DNA from: Arthrobacter sp. AZCC_0090 | Lineage (GTDB): Bacteria; Actinomycetota; Actinomycetes; Actinomycetales; Micrococcaceae | NCBI RefSeq assembly: GCF_014207375.1 | Contig: NZ_JACHEE010000014.1 | Location: 62,001 to 126,000 of the forward strand | DNA length: 64,000 nucleotides | Direction: 5' to 3' | Shown here: piece after piece, positions 33,704-42,711 of the stretch | How positions within the stretch are numbered: the stretch's first letter is position 1 | Layout of the letters: the number at the start of each line of letters is the position of its first letter | Translations under genes and position numbers: made by a program | The notes under the pieces: model-generated | Database searches by the model: none | Told to the model about the DNA's origin: nothing | Seen by the model: only the letters and a program-made list of their open reading frames with translations

Positions 33704-34755
33704 TTCGGCGCGGGCGGGGCCGTGGATTCCCGCACGATCAACCGGTGGGCCGCCTTCATGGACCGCACGGAGCCTGCGGCACCAGCCAATTCGTCCAGCA
33801 ACATACGCGTACCCAGTTGGCCTTGTTCAACGGGGTCCTGGGCCACTGTGGTCAGCCCCATGGCTTCGGCGAATTCGTGGTTATCGATACCGATGATGGA
33901 CAGGTCTTCCGGCACCCGGACGCCACGGCGCCGCGCCTGCAACATGGCACCCATCGCCATTTCATCGGAAGCGCAGAAGATCGCCGTCGGCTTGCGTCCG
34001 GGCTTGCCCCAGAGCTCGTCGAAGGCTTCCTGGCCGCTACCCACGGTGAAGTTTCCGAAAATGTCCCATTCCGGTGGCATGGAAAAGCCCGCGCTCGTCA
34101 TGGCATCAGTGAAGCCATCAACGCGCAGCCGCGGCACGGTGAAGTTCAAGTCGGAGTCGTCCTGGCCATGAAGCAGTGCGATCTCCCGGTGGCCCAGGTT
34201 CAACAGGTGCATGGTGGCTTCGACGGACGCGGCGTAATCGTCAATGCCGATGCTCGGGCAGTCTTCCACTGGGCCCCCGACAATAACCAAAGGGATGTCG
34301 ATCCGCTGGAGATCGGCGATTTCTTCTGACGTCAGGGACATGCACAGGACCAGGAGTGCATCGATTTGCTTGTAGACCATGGTCTTGCTGAACAGGCGTT
34401 CCCGCGCTCCACGCTGCCCACCCAGGTTGAACAGGGAGAGGTTGTAGCCGCGGGCGTGAAGCTCGCGGTCTACGCCCTCGATCGCTTTGAAGAAGAACCA
34501 ACGGTCCACATAGGGGGCCAAGACGCCCACCGTTTTGGTGCGGCCCGTGGCCAGGCCCGAAGCGGACGATGACGCCACATACCCGAGTTCCTCGGCGACC
34601 CGCAGGATCTTTTCCCGCGTAGCCGGGGACACTCGGGGAAGGCCCCGCACCGCGCGCGAAACGGTGGCGGTGGAAACGCCTGCGGCCAGTGCGACATCCT
34701 CAATGCTGGCTCCCGCGTGGCCGCCACGCTGGGACCGTTCATTCGTTTTTGCCAC
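33691..34755 (-). CDS. LacI family transcriptional regulator
   Basis: The 354-aa protein has the helix-turn-helix ASIEDVALAAGVSTATVSRAVRGLPRVS near residues 15-40, the hinge ELGYVASSSASGLATGRTKTVG and an effector domain (VLAPYVDRWFFFKAIEGVDRELHARGY). GTG 34755 has GAGGGGG 5 nt upstream; the frame extends to 35001, but that part is not conserved. It lies downstream of the maltose-type ABC operon in the same direction and probably binds the consensus operator at 38461. Confidence 0.88.
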   Translation of the reverse strand: MAKTNERSQRGGHAGASIEDVALAAGVSTATVSRAVRGLPRVSPATREKILRVAEELGYVASSSASGLATGRTKTVGVLAPYVDRWFFFKAIEGVDRELHARGYNLSLFNLGGQRGARERLFSKTMVYKQIDALLVLCMSLTSEEIADLQRIDIPLVIVGGPVEDCPSIGIDDYAASVEATMHLLNLGHREIALLHGQDDSDLNFTVPRLRVDGFTDAMTSAGFSMPPEWDIFGNFTVGSGQEAFDELWGKPGRKPTAIFCASDEMAMGAMLQARRRGVRVPEDLSIIGIDNHEFAEAMGLTTVAQDPVEQGQLGTRMLLDELAGAAGSVRSMKAAHRLIVRESTAPPAPKPSS

Positions 34756-34873
34756 TCGAGCCCCCTCAAGAATCCGTGCGGAAGCCGAGGGTTCCTTCCC
34801 AGACGGCAGATAGCCAGCGTATTCCGCCTGGTGGCCCTCCGCCGATTCCGCGCTACTTATTTCGGATCGCCGC

Positions 34874-35131
34874 TTAGTTGAGGCGCCTCGATGTTCGTGC
34901 GGGGAGCCGACGGCGAAGACGGAGCACCCCCCACATAGCCAGCAGTATTGCCAGCAGACCCATGGCCCAGCCCAATGCAGGCTGGGCCGTGAGCTCCGCA
35001 CTGAGGGTCACGACCAACAGGACGAGGGCCCAAAAGCCAAGGAGCCCGAGGACGATATCCAGGTCCTCACCCGAGCGGACCCTTCGCAGTTCGGGATGGT
35101 GCGCGTCGCTGCCGCGCGCTCCCCCGCTCAT
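34874..35131 (-). CDS. small two-helix membrane protein
   Basis: The 85-aa protein has a hydrophilic N-terminus with acidic and basic residues, two membrane helices (LDIVLGLLGFWALVLLVVTLSA and LGWAMGLLAILLAMWGVLRL) and a basic tail. Its ATG overlaps the permease stop as ATGA, so it is the last gene of the sugar ABC operon. I do not recognise it; an accessory role to the transporter is inferred only from position. Confidence 0.6.
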   Translation of the reverse strand: MSGGARGSDAHHPELRRVRSGEDLDIVLGLLGFWALVLLVVTLSAELTAQPALGWAMGLLAILLAMWGVLRLRRRLPARTSRRLN

Positions 35132-36009
35132 TTGACGGCGCCCGCAGTCAGGCCGGCCACAATCTTGCGCTGGAACACCAACACAAGGATCACGAGCGGA
35201 ATGGTAACGATGGTGCCCGCGGCCATGACGGCAGTGTACGGCTCCTGGTGCGGCTGCGCCCCTGCAAAGTAGGCGATCGCAACAGTGACCGGGCGAGTTG
35301 CGTCCGAGGATAGCTGGCTTGCGATGAGGAACTCGTTCCATGCCCCGATGAAGGCCAGGATCGCGGTGGTGAAGGTTGCGGGCGCGGCGAGCGGCAGGAT
35401 GATCTTCCTGAAGGCCTGGCCCTGCGTGCACCCGTCGATACGGGCGGATTCTTCGAGCTCCCACGGCATCTCACGGAAGAACGACGTCAGCGTGTAGACC
35501 GTGAGCGGCAAGGTGAACGAGATATCCGGGATGATCATCGCCTGGTACGAGCCCATCCAGCCGATGTTGGTGAACAGCTGGAACAACGGGGTGACGAGCG
35601 CGACGCCCGGGAACATGGACGCCCCGAGGATGAAACCCATGACGGCGAACTTGAACCGGAAGTTCAGGCGTGCCAGGGCGTAGGCGGCGAACACGCCCAC
35701 TACGAGGGCGACGATCGTGGTGGCTCCCGCCACGATGAGGCTGTTGAGCAGGTTCCGACCGAAGTGGTTGCCGAGGCTCTCGTCGAAGACCGTCGCGAAG
35801 TTGTCCCACGTGACGTGTGTCGGCCAGAAGGTCGAATCGAAGGTGAACGCCGTGTCGCGGAAGGCTGTCACGATCATCCAGTACGCGGGGACCAGGCACC
35901 AAACGAGGATGACAGCTGCGGAGACATAGGTACGGAGCTGCGACCAGTCGAAGGTCTTACGGCGATCTGGCACGGTTGCAGCGCGCGGAAGCGTGGCGGT
36001 GGCGGCCAT
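35128..36009 (-). CDS. carbohydrate ABC transporter permease (MalG type)
   Basis: The 293-aa protein has about six helices and the EAA loop EESARIDGCTQGQAFRKIILPLA. The C-terminus VFQRKIVAGLTAGAVK is typical of MalG-like CUT1 permeases. It lies 1 bp from the stop of the partner permease and overlaps the small membrane protein. With the adjacent genes it imports an alpha-glucoside, as the divergent alpha-glucosidase indicates. Confidence 0.9.
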   Translation of the reverse strand: MAATATLPRAATVPDRRKTFDWSQLRTYVSAAVILVWCLVPAYWMIVTAFRDTAFTFDSTFWPTHVTWDNFATVFDESLGNHFGRNLLNSLIVAGATTIVALVVGVFAAYALARLNFRFKFAVMGFILGASMFPGVALVTPLFQLFTNIGWMGSYQAMIIPDISFTLPLTVYTLTSFFREMPWELEESARIDGCTQGQAFRKIILPLAAPATFTTAILAFIGAWNEFLIASQLSSDATRPVTVAIAYFAGAQPHQEPYTAVMAAGTIVTIPLVILVLVFQRKIVAGLTAGAVK

Positions 36010-36010
36010 G

Positions 36011-37018
36011 TTACTTCCTTCCCGAGGAGGTGGCCGCGCCCACGGCGTTGGCGCCGAGGAAGCGGACGAAGATGAACGCGACGAGGAAGATCACGATGAA
36101 GGTGATGGTCGAGAGCGCTGCAGCGCTGTTGAACCCTTCGCGGATCTGGTCGACGACGAGAATCGAGAGCGTCGTCGTGTTGTTGGCGCCCTGGGTCATG
36201 ATGTACGGCAGGTCGAACATACGAAGCGCGTCCAGCGTGCGGAACAGGATCGCGACCATGAGTGCCGGTTTGACGAGCGGCAACGTGATCTGCGTGAAGC
36301 GCTGCCATGCGCTTGCGCCGTCGACCTTCGCGGCCTCGTAGACTTCATCCGGAATGAGCTGGAGGCCGGCGAGGATGAGAAGTGCCATGAACGGCGTCGT
36401 CTTCCAGACGTCCGAGATGACCACCGCCCATTTGGCAGGCCATTCCGACCCCGTCCAGAGGATCTGGGTACCGAACAGCTTGTTCGCGATGCCGTCGAAC
36501 GCGAAGATGAAGAACCAGAGCTTGGCCGTGACGGCCGTGGGGATAGCCCATGGGACGAGAACGGCGGCGCGGACTGCGCTTCGCCCGCGGAAGGATCGCG
36601 TCATGATGATCGCCATCCAGAATCCCAGGACAGTTTCGAGGGCCACAGTTACGACCGTGAAGAAGAAGGTGGTGCCCATCGCGTTCCAGAACTGGGACCC
36701 GAGGGTTCCTGGCGGGCAGGATTGCCCATTGCACTGCTGGAACAGCCAGTGCATGTAGTTCTCGAATCCAGCGGGGCCGCCCTGCTCGAAGAACCCGGTG
36801 GCCGGATTGAGGCCCGCGTCCTTCTGGAAGGACATGATGATGGCGTTGACCACTGGGTAGATGATGACGACGGCCAGCAGGACGAGCGTCGGGACCAGCA
36901 AGACGGAGGCCCAGCGACCTTGTGTCACCTGTTTCCGGTCCGCGCTCTCGCGGCCGGGCATATGGTGGGTCTGAGCTGGTGCCCCGGCTGTGGTGCGCTC
37001 CGGGAGTTTCGTAGACAT
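36011..37018 (-). CDS. carbohydrate ABC transporter permease (MalF type)
   Basis: The 335-aa protein has six helices after an N-terminal hydrophilic region of about 35 residues, and an extra periplasmic loop between helix 1 and 2 containing WLFQQCNGQSCPPG with two cysteines. The EAA loop is YEAAKVDGASAWQRFTQITLPL. It pairs with the permease at 35128 to form the transmembrane channel of the alpha-glucoside importer. Confidence 0.9.
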   Translation of the reverse strand: MSTKLPERTTAGAPAQTHHMPGRESADRKQVTQGRWASVLLVPTLVLLAVVIIYPVVNAIIMSFQKDAGLNPATGFFEQGGPAGFENYMHWLFQQCNGQSCPPGTLGSQFWNAMGTTFFFTVVTVALETVLGFWMAIIMTRSFRGRSAVRAAVLVPWAIPTAVTAKLWFFIFAFDGIANKLFGTQILWTGSEWPAKWAVVISDVWKTTPFMALLILAGLQLIPDEVYEAAKVDGASAWQRFTQITLPLVKPALMVAILFRTLDALRMFDLPYIMTQGANNTTTLSILVVDQIREGFNSAAALSTITFIVIFLVAFIFVRFLGANAVGAATSSGRK

Positions 37019-37092
37019 GGAGTCTCTCCTGTTCAGGGGGCCGATGGTCCGGGGGGCGGTTCCGCCGCCCGGACCATCGGCTCACAACTTGG

Positions 37093-38373
37093 CTACTTGG
37101 CAGCTTCGATGGCCGACTGCATGTCTGCCACTGCCTGGTCGACCGTCTTCTCCCCCTTGAGGGCGGCATAAGCGTTATCCTCCACCGCCTTCGTCACGGC
37201 CGGGTAGAACGGCGTGACCGGGCGGGGGACGGCGTTCTCGATCGACGTCTTGAGGACGGGCAGGTAGGCGAGCTTCGACGTCAGGCTCGGGTCCGTGTAC
37301 AAGCTGCCCAGGACAGGAGCCAGAGAGCCCTGTGTCGCGTAGAACTTCTCGGTTTCCTCACTCGTCATGAACTTCATGAAGTCCAGCGCCGTGGCCTTGT
37401 TCTTGGAGTAAACGCTCATCGCCAGGTTGTGACCGCCGAGGGACGAGGCGCCCGGGCCGGACTTGCCGGGAAGCGGGGCGATGCCGAACTTGTCGGCTAC
37501 CTTCGAGGAACCGTCGGTCTTGCCTGCGATGTTGTAGACATACGGCCAGTTGCGGAGGAACAGGAGCTTTCCGTCCTGGAAGGCGGTCCGGCTGTCTTCC
37601 TCTTTGTAGGTGATGGCCTCCTGCGGGATGTTGCCGTTCTTGAACGCCTCTACGAGCTTGCCGAGACCTGCCTTCGCCTCGGCCGAGTTGACCGCCGCTT
37701 TGCCGGAGTCGTCTACGATCTTGCCGCCCCATGAGTTGATCGCCTCAGAGGCGTTGACCGTCAGGCCCTCGTACTTCTGGAACTGGCCCGCGTAGCAACC
37801 CATGTTGTTCTGCTTCGCGATCGAGCACATGCTCATCATTTCGTCCCAGGTCTTGGGCGGCGTGGGGACGAGATCCTTGCGGTAGTACAGCAGGCCGCCG
37901 TCGGAGGTCTGCGGCGCCGCGTAAAGGGTGCCGCCGTACGTGGCCGTCTTGACGGTCGCGGGGAGCATGGCCGAGGTGTCGAATGCTGTCTTGTCCTTGA
38001 GCGGCTGCAGCCAGCCCTTCGCCGCGAACTCCGCTGTCCAGATGACATCGACGTCGACGACGTCGTAGTTCGCATCCTTCCCTTGGAAGTGCTGCACGAG
38101 GTCGTCGTGCTGCTGGTCGGCTGCGTCGGACTGCTCCTTGAAAGTGACCTTCTGGTCCGGGTGCGCAGCGTTCCATTTATCGACGAGCGGGCGCACAACG
38201 TTGCTGTTGTCCTTGCCCTGCACGTAAGTAATGGGTCCGCGGCCGTCGAGGTTTGCTGCGGCATCTCCGCCGCTTGAGGCTGTGCTGCCGCCACCGCCGC
38301 CACCACAGGCGGACAGGGAGAGGGCGAGCACGCCGGCAACAGCCGCCGGCAAAAGGTACTTGCGTGTGTTCAT
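37093..38373 (-). CDS. carbohydrate ABC transporter solute-binding lipoprotein
   Basis: The 426-aa lipoprotein has the signal LLPAAVAGVLALSLSACGGGGG (lipobox LSAC, Cys near residue 23). The mature domain shows typical family 1 segments: ANYDVVDVDVIWTAEFAAKGWLQPL, GTLYAAPQTSDGGLLYYRKDLVP and GASSLGGHNLAMSVYSKNKATALDFMKFMTS, resembling trehalose- and maltose-type binding proteins. It is the first gene of the operon; its promoter overlaps a LacI-family operator. Confidence 0.92.
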   Translation of the reverse strand: MNTRKYLLPAAVAGVLALSLSACGGGGGGSTASSGGDAAANLDGRGPITYVQGKDNSNVVRPLVDKWNAAHPDQKVTFKEQSDAADQQHDDLVQHFQGKDANYDVVDVDVIWTAEFAAKGWLQPLKDKTAFDTSAMLPATVKTATYGGTLYAAPQTSDGGLLYYRKDLVPTPPKTWDEMMSMCSIAKQNNMGCYAGQFQKYEGLTVNASEAINSWGGKIVDDSGKAAVNSAEAKAGLGKLVEAFKNGNIPQEAITYKEEDSRTAFQDGKLLFLRNWPYVYNIAGKTDGSSKVADKFGIAPLPGKSGPGASSLGGHNLAMSVYSKNKATALDFMKFMTSEETEKFYATQGSLAPVLGSLYTDPSLTSKLAYLPVLKTSIENAVPRPVTPFYPAVTKAVEDNAYAALKGEKTVDQAVADMQSAIEAAK

Positions 38374-38435
38374 GCTGGGAACTCCTCAGTGAGTGGACCA
38401 GGTATTTCCGCAGTGCGGTTGATGTGGTGAGCCTC

Positions 38436-38465
38436 ACACTAGTAAGCTTCCTGCTGGTAATGCAA
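38436..38465 (-). promoter_or_regulatory. promoter of the alpha-glucoside ABC operon
   Basis: On the minus strand, -35 TTGCAT (38460-38465) and -10 TAGTGT (38436-38441) are spaced by 18 bp. The LacI-type operator at 38461 covers the -35 box. Confidence 0.55.
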
Positions 38466-38474
38466 GCGTTTACA
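38461..38474. promoter_or_regulatory. LacI-family operator (TGCAAGCGTTTACA)
   Basis: The 14-bp site matches the LacI/CRE consensus TGNAANCGNTNNCA at every fixed position. It lies between the ABC operon and the divergent alpha-glucosidase gene and overlaps the ABC promoter, so a LacI-family protein, probably the one at 33691, could control both. Confidence 0.7.
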
Positions 38475-38500
38475 CAAAAAATGTCATCGAGAGGAATCCA

Positions 38501-40405
38501 GTGCCGCGCTCCCCGATCCCAACCCCCGGTTCCAGCATTTCAGCATGGTGGGCAAGCGCCGTCGTCTACCAGATCTATCCCCGTTCCTTCGCCGACGCCA
38601 ACGGCGACGGGATGGGCGATCTTGCCGGAATCACGGCGAAACTGCCGTACTTGCAGGAGTTGGGTGTGGACGCCGTCTGGCTCTCCCCGTTCTACAAATC
38701 CCCACAGGCTGATGCCGGATACGACGTCGCGGACTACCGGGCCGTCGACCCCCTCTTCGGCACTTTGGCTGACTTTGACGCGATGCTGGACAAGGCGCAC
38801 GGCCTGGGGATCAAGGTGATCGTCGACCTGGTCCCCAACCACACCTCGGATGAGCATGCCTGGTTCCGCGAGGCCCTCGCCGCCGCTCCAGGCTCCCCCG
38901 AACGCGAGCGCTACATGTTCCACCCCGGCAGGGACTCCAAGCCGGGCTCCGGGGACGGGGCCTTGGCCCCGAACAATTGGAGATCCATCTTCGGCGGCCC
39001 CGCGTGGACGCGCCTGACGAACGACGACGGCACTCCCGGCCAGTGGTACCTGCACCTTTTCGACACGAAGCAGCCGGACCTCAACTGGGAGAACCCGGAA
39101 GTCCACGAAGAGATGCGCTCGGTACTACGCTTCTGGCTGGACCGAGGAGTTGACGGCTTCCGGGTGGATGTTGCCCACGGACTTGTCAAGGAAGCAGGAC
39201 TGCCGGACTGGGACGGCGCTGCCGCCATGGTCGAAGGTGGGTTATCCGCACCCGGCGCCCACAGCGAGGCCCTCGAACCGCACACGGCCCATCCCCACGC
39301 CGTTGATGGAAAAGCGACTGCCGGGAACATCGCGGGTACGGTGGCCACCGCCGTCGAACACAAGGTCAAGCCGCCGCTGGACCCGCCGTCGCCCTTCTTC
39401 GACCAGGACGGCGTCCACGACATCTACCGGGAATGGCACGAAGTCCTCTCAGAGTACGACGGCGACCGCATGCTGGTTGCCGAGGCTTGGGTTGAGCCTG
39501 CTGAACGGTTGGCCCGGTACATCCGCAAGGACGAGATGCAGCAGGCCTTCAACTTCGATTTCCTGCTGGCCGGCTGGGACGCAGAGCGCATGGCGGAGGC
39601 AATCGAATCGTCGCTGGACGCCGCGGGATCCGTTGAAGCGCCCTCCACCTGGGTCCTGAGCAACCACGACACCGTCCGTCACCCCAGCCGCTTCGGCCTG
39701 GCAGACCCCACTACCTTCCCCAAGGGAATCGCGGCGGAAGACGAACAGCCCGACGCCACCCTTGGCCTGGCACGGGCACGCGCCGCTTCCATGGTGTCCC
39801 TTGCCCTGCCCGGCTCGGCCTACCTGTACCAGGGTGAGGAACTTGGCCTGCCAGAGCACACGTCCTTGCCAGCCGAGGCGCGCCAAGACCCCACGTTCTT
39901 CCGCACCAAGGGTGTGGAGCGCGGCCGCGATGGGTGCCGGGTGCCGTTACCTTGGAGGTCCGCCGAGCCGGGCTTCGGATTTTCGGAAGCGGCCTCGGCG
40001 GATGCGCCAACGGACGGCGACATGCCTGCGGGGATCGCCGGCAAAGCGCCTGCGGCCAGCACCAGCAAAGCGCCTGCGACGTGGCTGCCCCAGCCTGAAT
40101 CGTTCGGCGAGCTTGCCGCGGACCTCCAGGCCGGCGTCGACGGTTCCACCCTTGAGCTATACCGCTCGATTCTGTCGTTCCGCAAGGCCCACCGCCTGGG
40201 ATCAGGCACGTTCAGGTGGGCGGAGGAGCACGATCCGGCCAACGGAGTCCTTGCCTTCCACAATCGGGACGTGTTGGTGGTGGTCAACATGGGCACCACG
40301 GCCCTCGCAGCACCGGCGGGCTTCCAGGTTGGCCTCTCCAGTGACGGCGGATCAGGTGGGACTTCGATTCTCCCGAATAGCGGGGCGTACCTCTTGGCGC
40401 AGTAA
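38501..40405 (+). CDS. GH13 alpha-glucosidase
   Basis: The 634-aa enzyme hydrolyses terminal alpha-glucosidic bonds in the cytoplasm; there is no signal peptide. GH13 motifs occur in order: DLVPNHTSDEHAWF, GFRVDVAHGL (nucleophile Asp near 223), MLVAEAWVEP (acid/base Glu near 328) and LSNHDTVRHP (Asp near 389). It is about 70-80 residues longer than common family members because of an Ala/Thr/Gly-rich insertion around residues 500-530 (TDGDMPAGIAGKAP). GTG 38501 has GAGAGGA at 5 nt. It is divergent from the matching sugar importer. Confidence 0.92.
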   Translation: MPRSPIPTPGSSISAWWASAVVYQIYPRSFADANGDGMGDLAGITAKLPYLQELGVDAVWLSPFYKSPQADAGYDVADYRAVDPLFGTLADFDAMLDKAHGLGIKVIVDLVPNHTSDEHAWFREALAAAPGSPERERYMFHPGRDSKPGSGDGALAPNNWRSIFGGPAWTRLTNDDGTPGQWYLHLFDTKQPDLNWENPEVHEEMRSVLRFWLDRGVDGFRVDVAHGLVKEAGLPDWDGAAAMVEGGLSAPGAHSEALEPHTAHPHAVDGKATAGNIAGTVATAVEHKVKPPLDPPSPFFDQDGVHDIYREWHEVLSEYDGDRMLVAEAWVEPAERLARYIRKDEMQQAFNFDFLLAGWDAERMAEAIESSLDAAGSVEAPSTWVLSNHDTVRHPSRFGLADPTTFPKGIAAEDEQPDATLGLARARAASMVSLALPGSAYLYQGEELGLPEHTSLPAEARQDPTFFRTKGVERGRDGCRVPLPWRSAEPGFGFSEAASADAPTDGDMPAGIAGKAPAASTSKAPATWLPQPESFGELAADLQAGVDGSTLELYRSILSFRKAHRLGSGTFRWAEEHDPANGVLAFHNRDVLVVVNMGTTALAAPAGFQVGLSSDGGSGGTSILPNSGAYLLAQ

Positions 40406-40412
40406 GGGCCGC

Positions 40413-40504
40413 CCTTCCTGACCTTCTTTCGCGCAAAAACGGGGCCGACGCGCAGAGTTTGCTGCGTGTCGGCCCCGCTCGATGGGCAAAAAGGGTCAGG
40501 AAGG
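40413..40504. repeat. 92-bp intergenic element, copy A
   Basis: Inverted ends CCTTCCTGACC (40413-40423) and GGTCAGGAAGG (40494-40504) are perfect complements. Inside is a strong hairpin, GGGGCCGACGCGCAG / CTGCGTGTCGGCCCC (40441-40476). It lies between convergent genes and may act as a terminator in both directions. Copies B and C are at 44075 and 57920. Confidence 0.75.
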
Positions 40505-40527
40505 CGCCACTGTCGCGGAGTCGGAGC

Positions 40528-40833
40528 CTACTTGCCCCCCTTGAAAAAGCCGGCGATCTTGGAGCCCAAGCCCTTGACGTTTTCGGCTACGTCTCCGGCG
40601 ATCTCCTTTGCGTTCTCGGCTACGTCACCCGCGAGTTCCTTGGCATTCTCAGCCACGTCACCCGAGAAGAATTCCTTGACGTTCTCTGCGGCGTCGCCAG
40701 CTAACTCCTTCGCGTTCTCTGCGGCGTCGCCAGCGAACTCCTTCGCGTTCCCGACGGCGTCGCCAGCAACATGCTTCGCGTGCTCCGCGGCGGCCTCGGC
40801 GGTCTTCTTGATGTCGTTAACTTCTTCGCTCAT
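40528..40833 (-). CDS. LEA-like repeat protein
   Basis: The 101-aa soluble protein consists mainly of six imperfect 11-residue repeats of the form AGDVAENAKEL, rich in Ala, Glu, Asp and Lys, with a Gly/Phe/Lys tail. Such repeats form amphipathic helices, as in group 3 LEA proteins that protect membranes or proteins under drying or osmotic stress. It has its own promoter region but lies next to the envelope-stress (Asp23) operon in the same direction, so shared regulation is likely. ATG 40833 follows AAGGAG. Confidence 0.7.
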   Translation of the reverse strand: MSEEVNDIKKTAEAAAEHAKHVAGDAVGNAKEFAGDAAENAKELAGDAAENVKEFFSGDVAENAKELAGDVAENAKEIAGDVAENVKGLGSKIAGFFKGGK

Positions 40834-41036
40834 GGTGTTCTCCTTGTTCCTGGTCCAGAATGTTCTGGACCATCGGCTTGACTCAGACCCAGGGTCCGGT
40901 GCCGGCCGGGCAAGCCCAACCAAAGGGAAGAGTTCCCCCTTCACCCTTCAAACTATGGCCCCGTGCTCAGCTCTGCAACACAAAACGCCCGGGTAGGAAC
41001 ATTGCGGCGCGGTTAACATTGGCCTCGCCTCCGGGC

Positions 41037-41648
41037 CTAACGGACGCGCTCCGCCTTGCTAAACCTGGCCCGCGCTCCGGCCCCAATATGAATCAACACG
41101 GGGGTCCTGCGTCCGACCACCACATCCAGCGCCTCCACGAGGCGGGAAACGTCCGCGGCTAGGGTACGTGGGGATACGCCTTGACGGGGCTGGACCCGGA
41201 TCTTGAGGCCGGGACGGCCCTTGACCTCATAGGTTGCCACCGTAACGCCCGCAAGATCCGGACGATCGGCGAGCGCCGCCTTCAGTGCTTGCTCAGCCAA
41301 ATTCCCGCCGATGCGAACATCGCCAGGGGTCCGGCGATCGTCGTATTCCGACACGATGAGATTGGCGCGGCCTTTGCCTTGCTGCGATACCCAAGCCACC
41401 ATCAGCACGATCAGCACGATCAGCACCACTAGCGCGGCAACCCAGAGCCAACTTTCCTCACGGCCTGGAATCCGGGTCTGCTCCGAGAGGAACTTGGCGT
41501 GCTCCCAGATTCCTGCGGACCACCTTTGCCACCAATGCCTCACCGCAGGAACAGTGGCGAGCAGCACCAGGAATATGCCGATCAGCATCAGCTTCAGTCC
41601 AAGAATTCCGATCAGGATGCGGTTGAGGACGTGCGGAGTACCATTCAT
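41037..41648 (-). CDS. AmaP-like alkaline shock membrane anchor
   Basis: The 203-aa protein has two N-terminal membrane helices (ILIGILGLKLMLIGIFLVLLA and ESWLWVAALVVLIVLIVLMVAWV) and a soluble C-terminal half similar in pattern to AmaP, which anchors Asp23 to the membrane in Gram-positive bacteria. It overlaps the preceding gene (ATGA) and is the last of five tightly packed genes. No enzyme motif is seen; a structural role at the envelope is inferred. Confidence 0.7.
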   Translation of the reverse strand: MNGTPHVLNRILIGILGLKLMLIGIFLVLLATVPAVRHWWQRWSAGIWEHAKFLSEQTRIPGREESWLWVAALVVLIVLIVLMVAWVSQQGKGRANLIVSEYDDRRTPGDVRIGGNLAEQALKAALADRPDLAGVTVATYEVKGRPGLKIRVQPRQGVSPRTLAADVSRLVEALDVVVGRRTPVLIHIGAGARARFSKAERVR

Positions 41649-42331
41649 GCGCCGATCACCCCGGAGGTAGTCACGTTGACGCGGACAGCCGGCATAGGCG
41701 AAGGCGCCATCTTCTGAAGTTCATCTTCGACGGCGGCAATGATCCGTTCCTCGTGTATGGGCACACCCGAGGTGGGCCGGACGTTGACTACCACCTGACG
41801 CTGCGAAACAACCACCATGACTTGCTCCTGGGTGACGTTCGCCGCTGTCCGGGCGGCCCTGGCGAGCGCTGAAGCAATGACCTCGTCATCCACCACCACT
41901 CCGGCGCGGGGATCCTCAAGCAAGTGCCGGGACTTCCGGCCGGGCAGAACGGCATTCAAGAAGAAAATCAATCCCACCATGGCTACGACGCCGCCGAGGG
42001 AGCCGAGAAGCAACGGCGAAATACCTTCGGGCAGGGCTATGAGACGTTCAGCGGCCGTCTGCGGATCAATGAGCCACGGTGGTTGGCCAATGGCGCGCAA
42101 GGCGGATTCGAGGAGTGCATAGACGCAGGCCCCGATAACAAGAACTGCGGCGAGCCCGGACATTCCCGCACGAGAGGACCGCGTCTCGCGTTTGAGGATG
42201 CGCCGGAGTCCGGCGTCGATCGGATCGCCGCCCTCTGCGGTCCCCGGCTCCTGGCTGCCGGGGTGCTGGCCGTCGGGCACTTGGATTTCGCCCGGATGCC
42301 CCTGGCCGTGCGGGGTCTGCACGTGGCTCAT
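41645..42331 (-). CDS. DUF6286-like membrane protein of the Asp23 operon
   Basis: The 228-aa protein has an N-terminal hydrophilic region rich in Gly, Gln and His, two membrane helices (MSGLAAVLVIGACVYALLES and SPLLLGSLGGVVAMVGLIFFLNAV), then a soluble domain of about 110 residues with RQVVVNVRPTSG. This matches DUF6286-type proteins found in actinobacterial Asp23 operons. It overlaps both neighbours by 4 bp. Function unknown beyond the operon context. Confidence 0.65.
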   Translation of the reverse strand: MSHVQTPHGQGHPGEIQVPDGQHPGSQEPGTAEGGDPIDAGLRRILKRETRSSRAGMSGLAAVLVIGACVYALLESALRAIGQPPWLIDPQTAAERLIALPEGISPLLLGSLGGVVAMVGLIFFLNAVLPGRKSRHLLEDPRAGVVVDDEVIASALARAARTAANVTQEQVMVVVSQRQVVVNVRPTSGVPIHEERIIAAVEDELQKMAPSPMPAVRVNVTTSGVIGA

Positions 42332-42711
42332 CGGACACGCACTCCTTCACTGATGCGTGCGCCACTGATCCGGATATCGACGCGGCTCAGGGTGGAACCG
42401 CTGAGCTCGGTGACGCGTTCAAGGATGGCCGTCTTGGCAGCCACAGCGCGGTCCCAAACCGAGCCGCCGAATCCCTCAATCCGTTGGGGATCCCCGAGGA
42501 CCTCCGTCAGCGAGGGCACGCGGATCGGGGCGGCCACCGAGAGCGCCAGAAGGCCGTCGTCGTCTGACCAATCGGCTCGGACATCCTGCGGCGAGACACC
42601 CAGTGCCTCCGCAGCGGCGGCCTGCGCCAAAGTAGTGAGGGCCTGGGTGCTGATCCGGTTGTGGCCGGCCATCGTGATGGCGGGCTGCACCGCCTCAGCC
42701 ATGGAGCTCAT
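42328..42711 (-). CDS. Asp23/Gls24-like small protein
   Basis: The 127-aa protein is soluble with the layout of a second Asp23-family member in these operons: an N-terminal helical part (ISTQALTTLAQAAAAEALG) and beta segments such as LLALSVAAPIRVPSL and STLSRVDIRIS. It overlaps the DUF6286-like gene and the small membrane gene by 4 bp each. It probably interacts with the membrane proteins of the same operon. Confidence 0.6.
   Translation of the reverse strand: MSSMAEAVQPAITMAGHNRISTQALTTLAQAAAAEALGVSPQDVRADWSDDDGLLALSVAAPIRVPSLTEVLGDPQRIEGFGGSVWDRAVAAKTAILERVTELSGSTLSRVDIRISGARISEGVRVR

Noticed and set aside
35993..37171. Open frame of 392 codons opposite the alpha-glucoside permease genes
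   Set aside because: Antisense to a conserved membrane protein gene; composition typical of a shadow frame.
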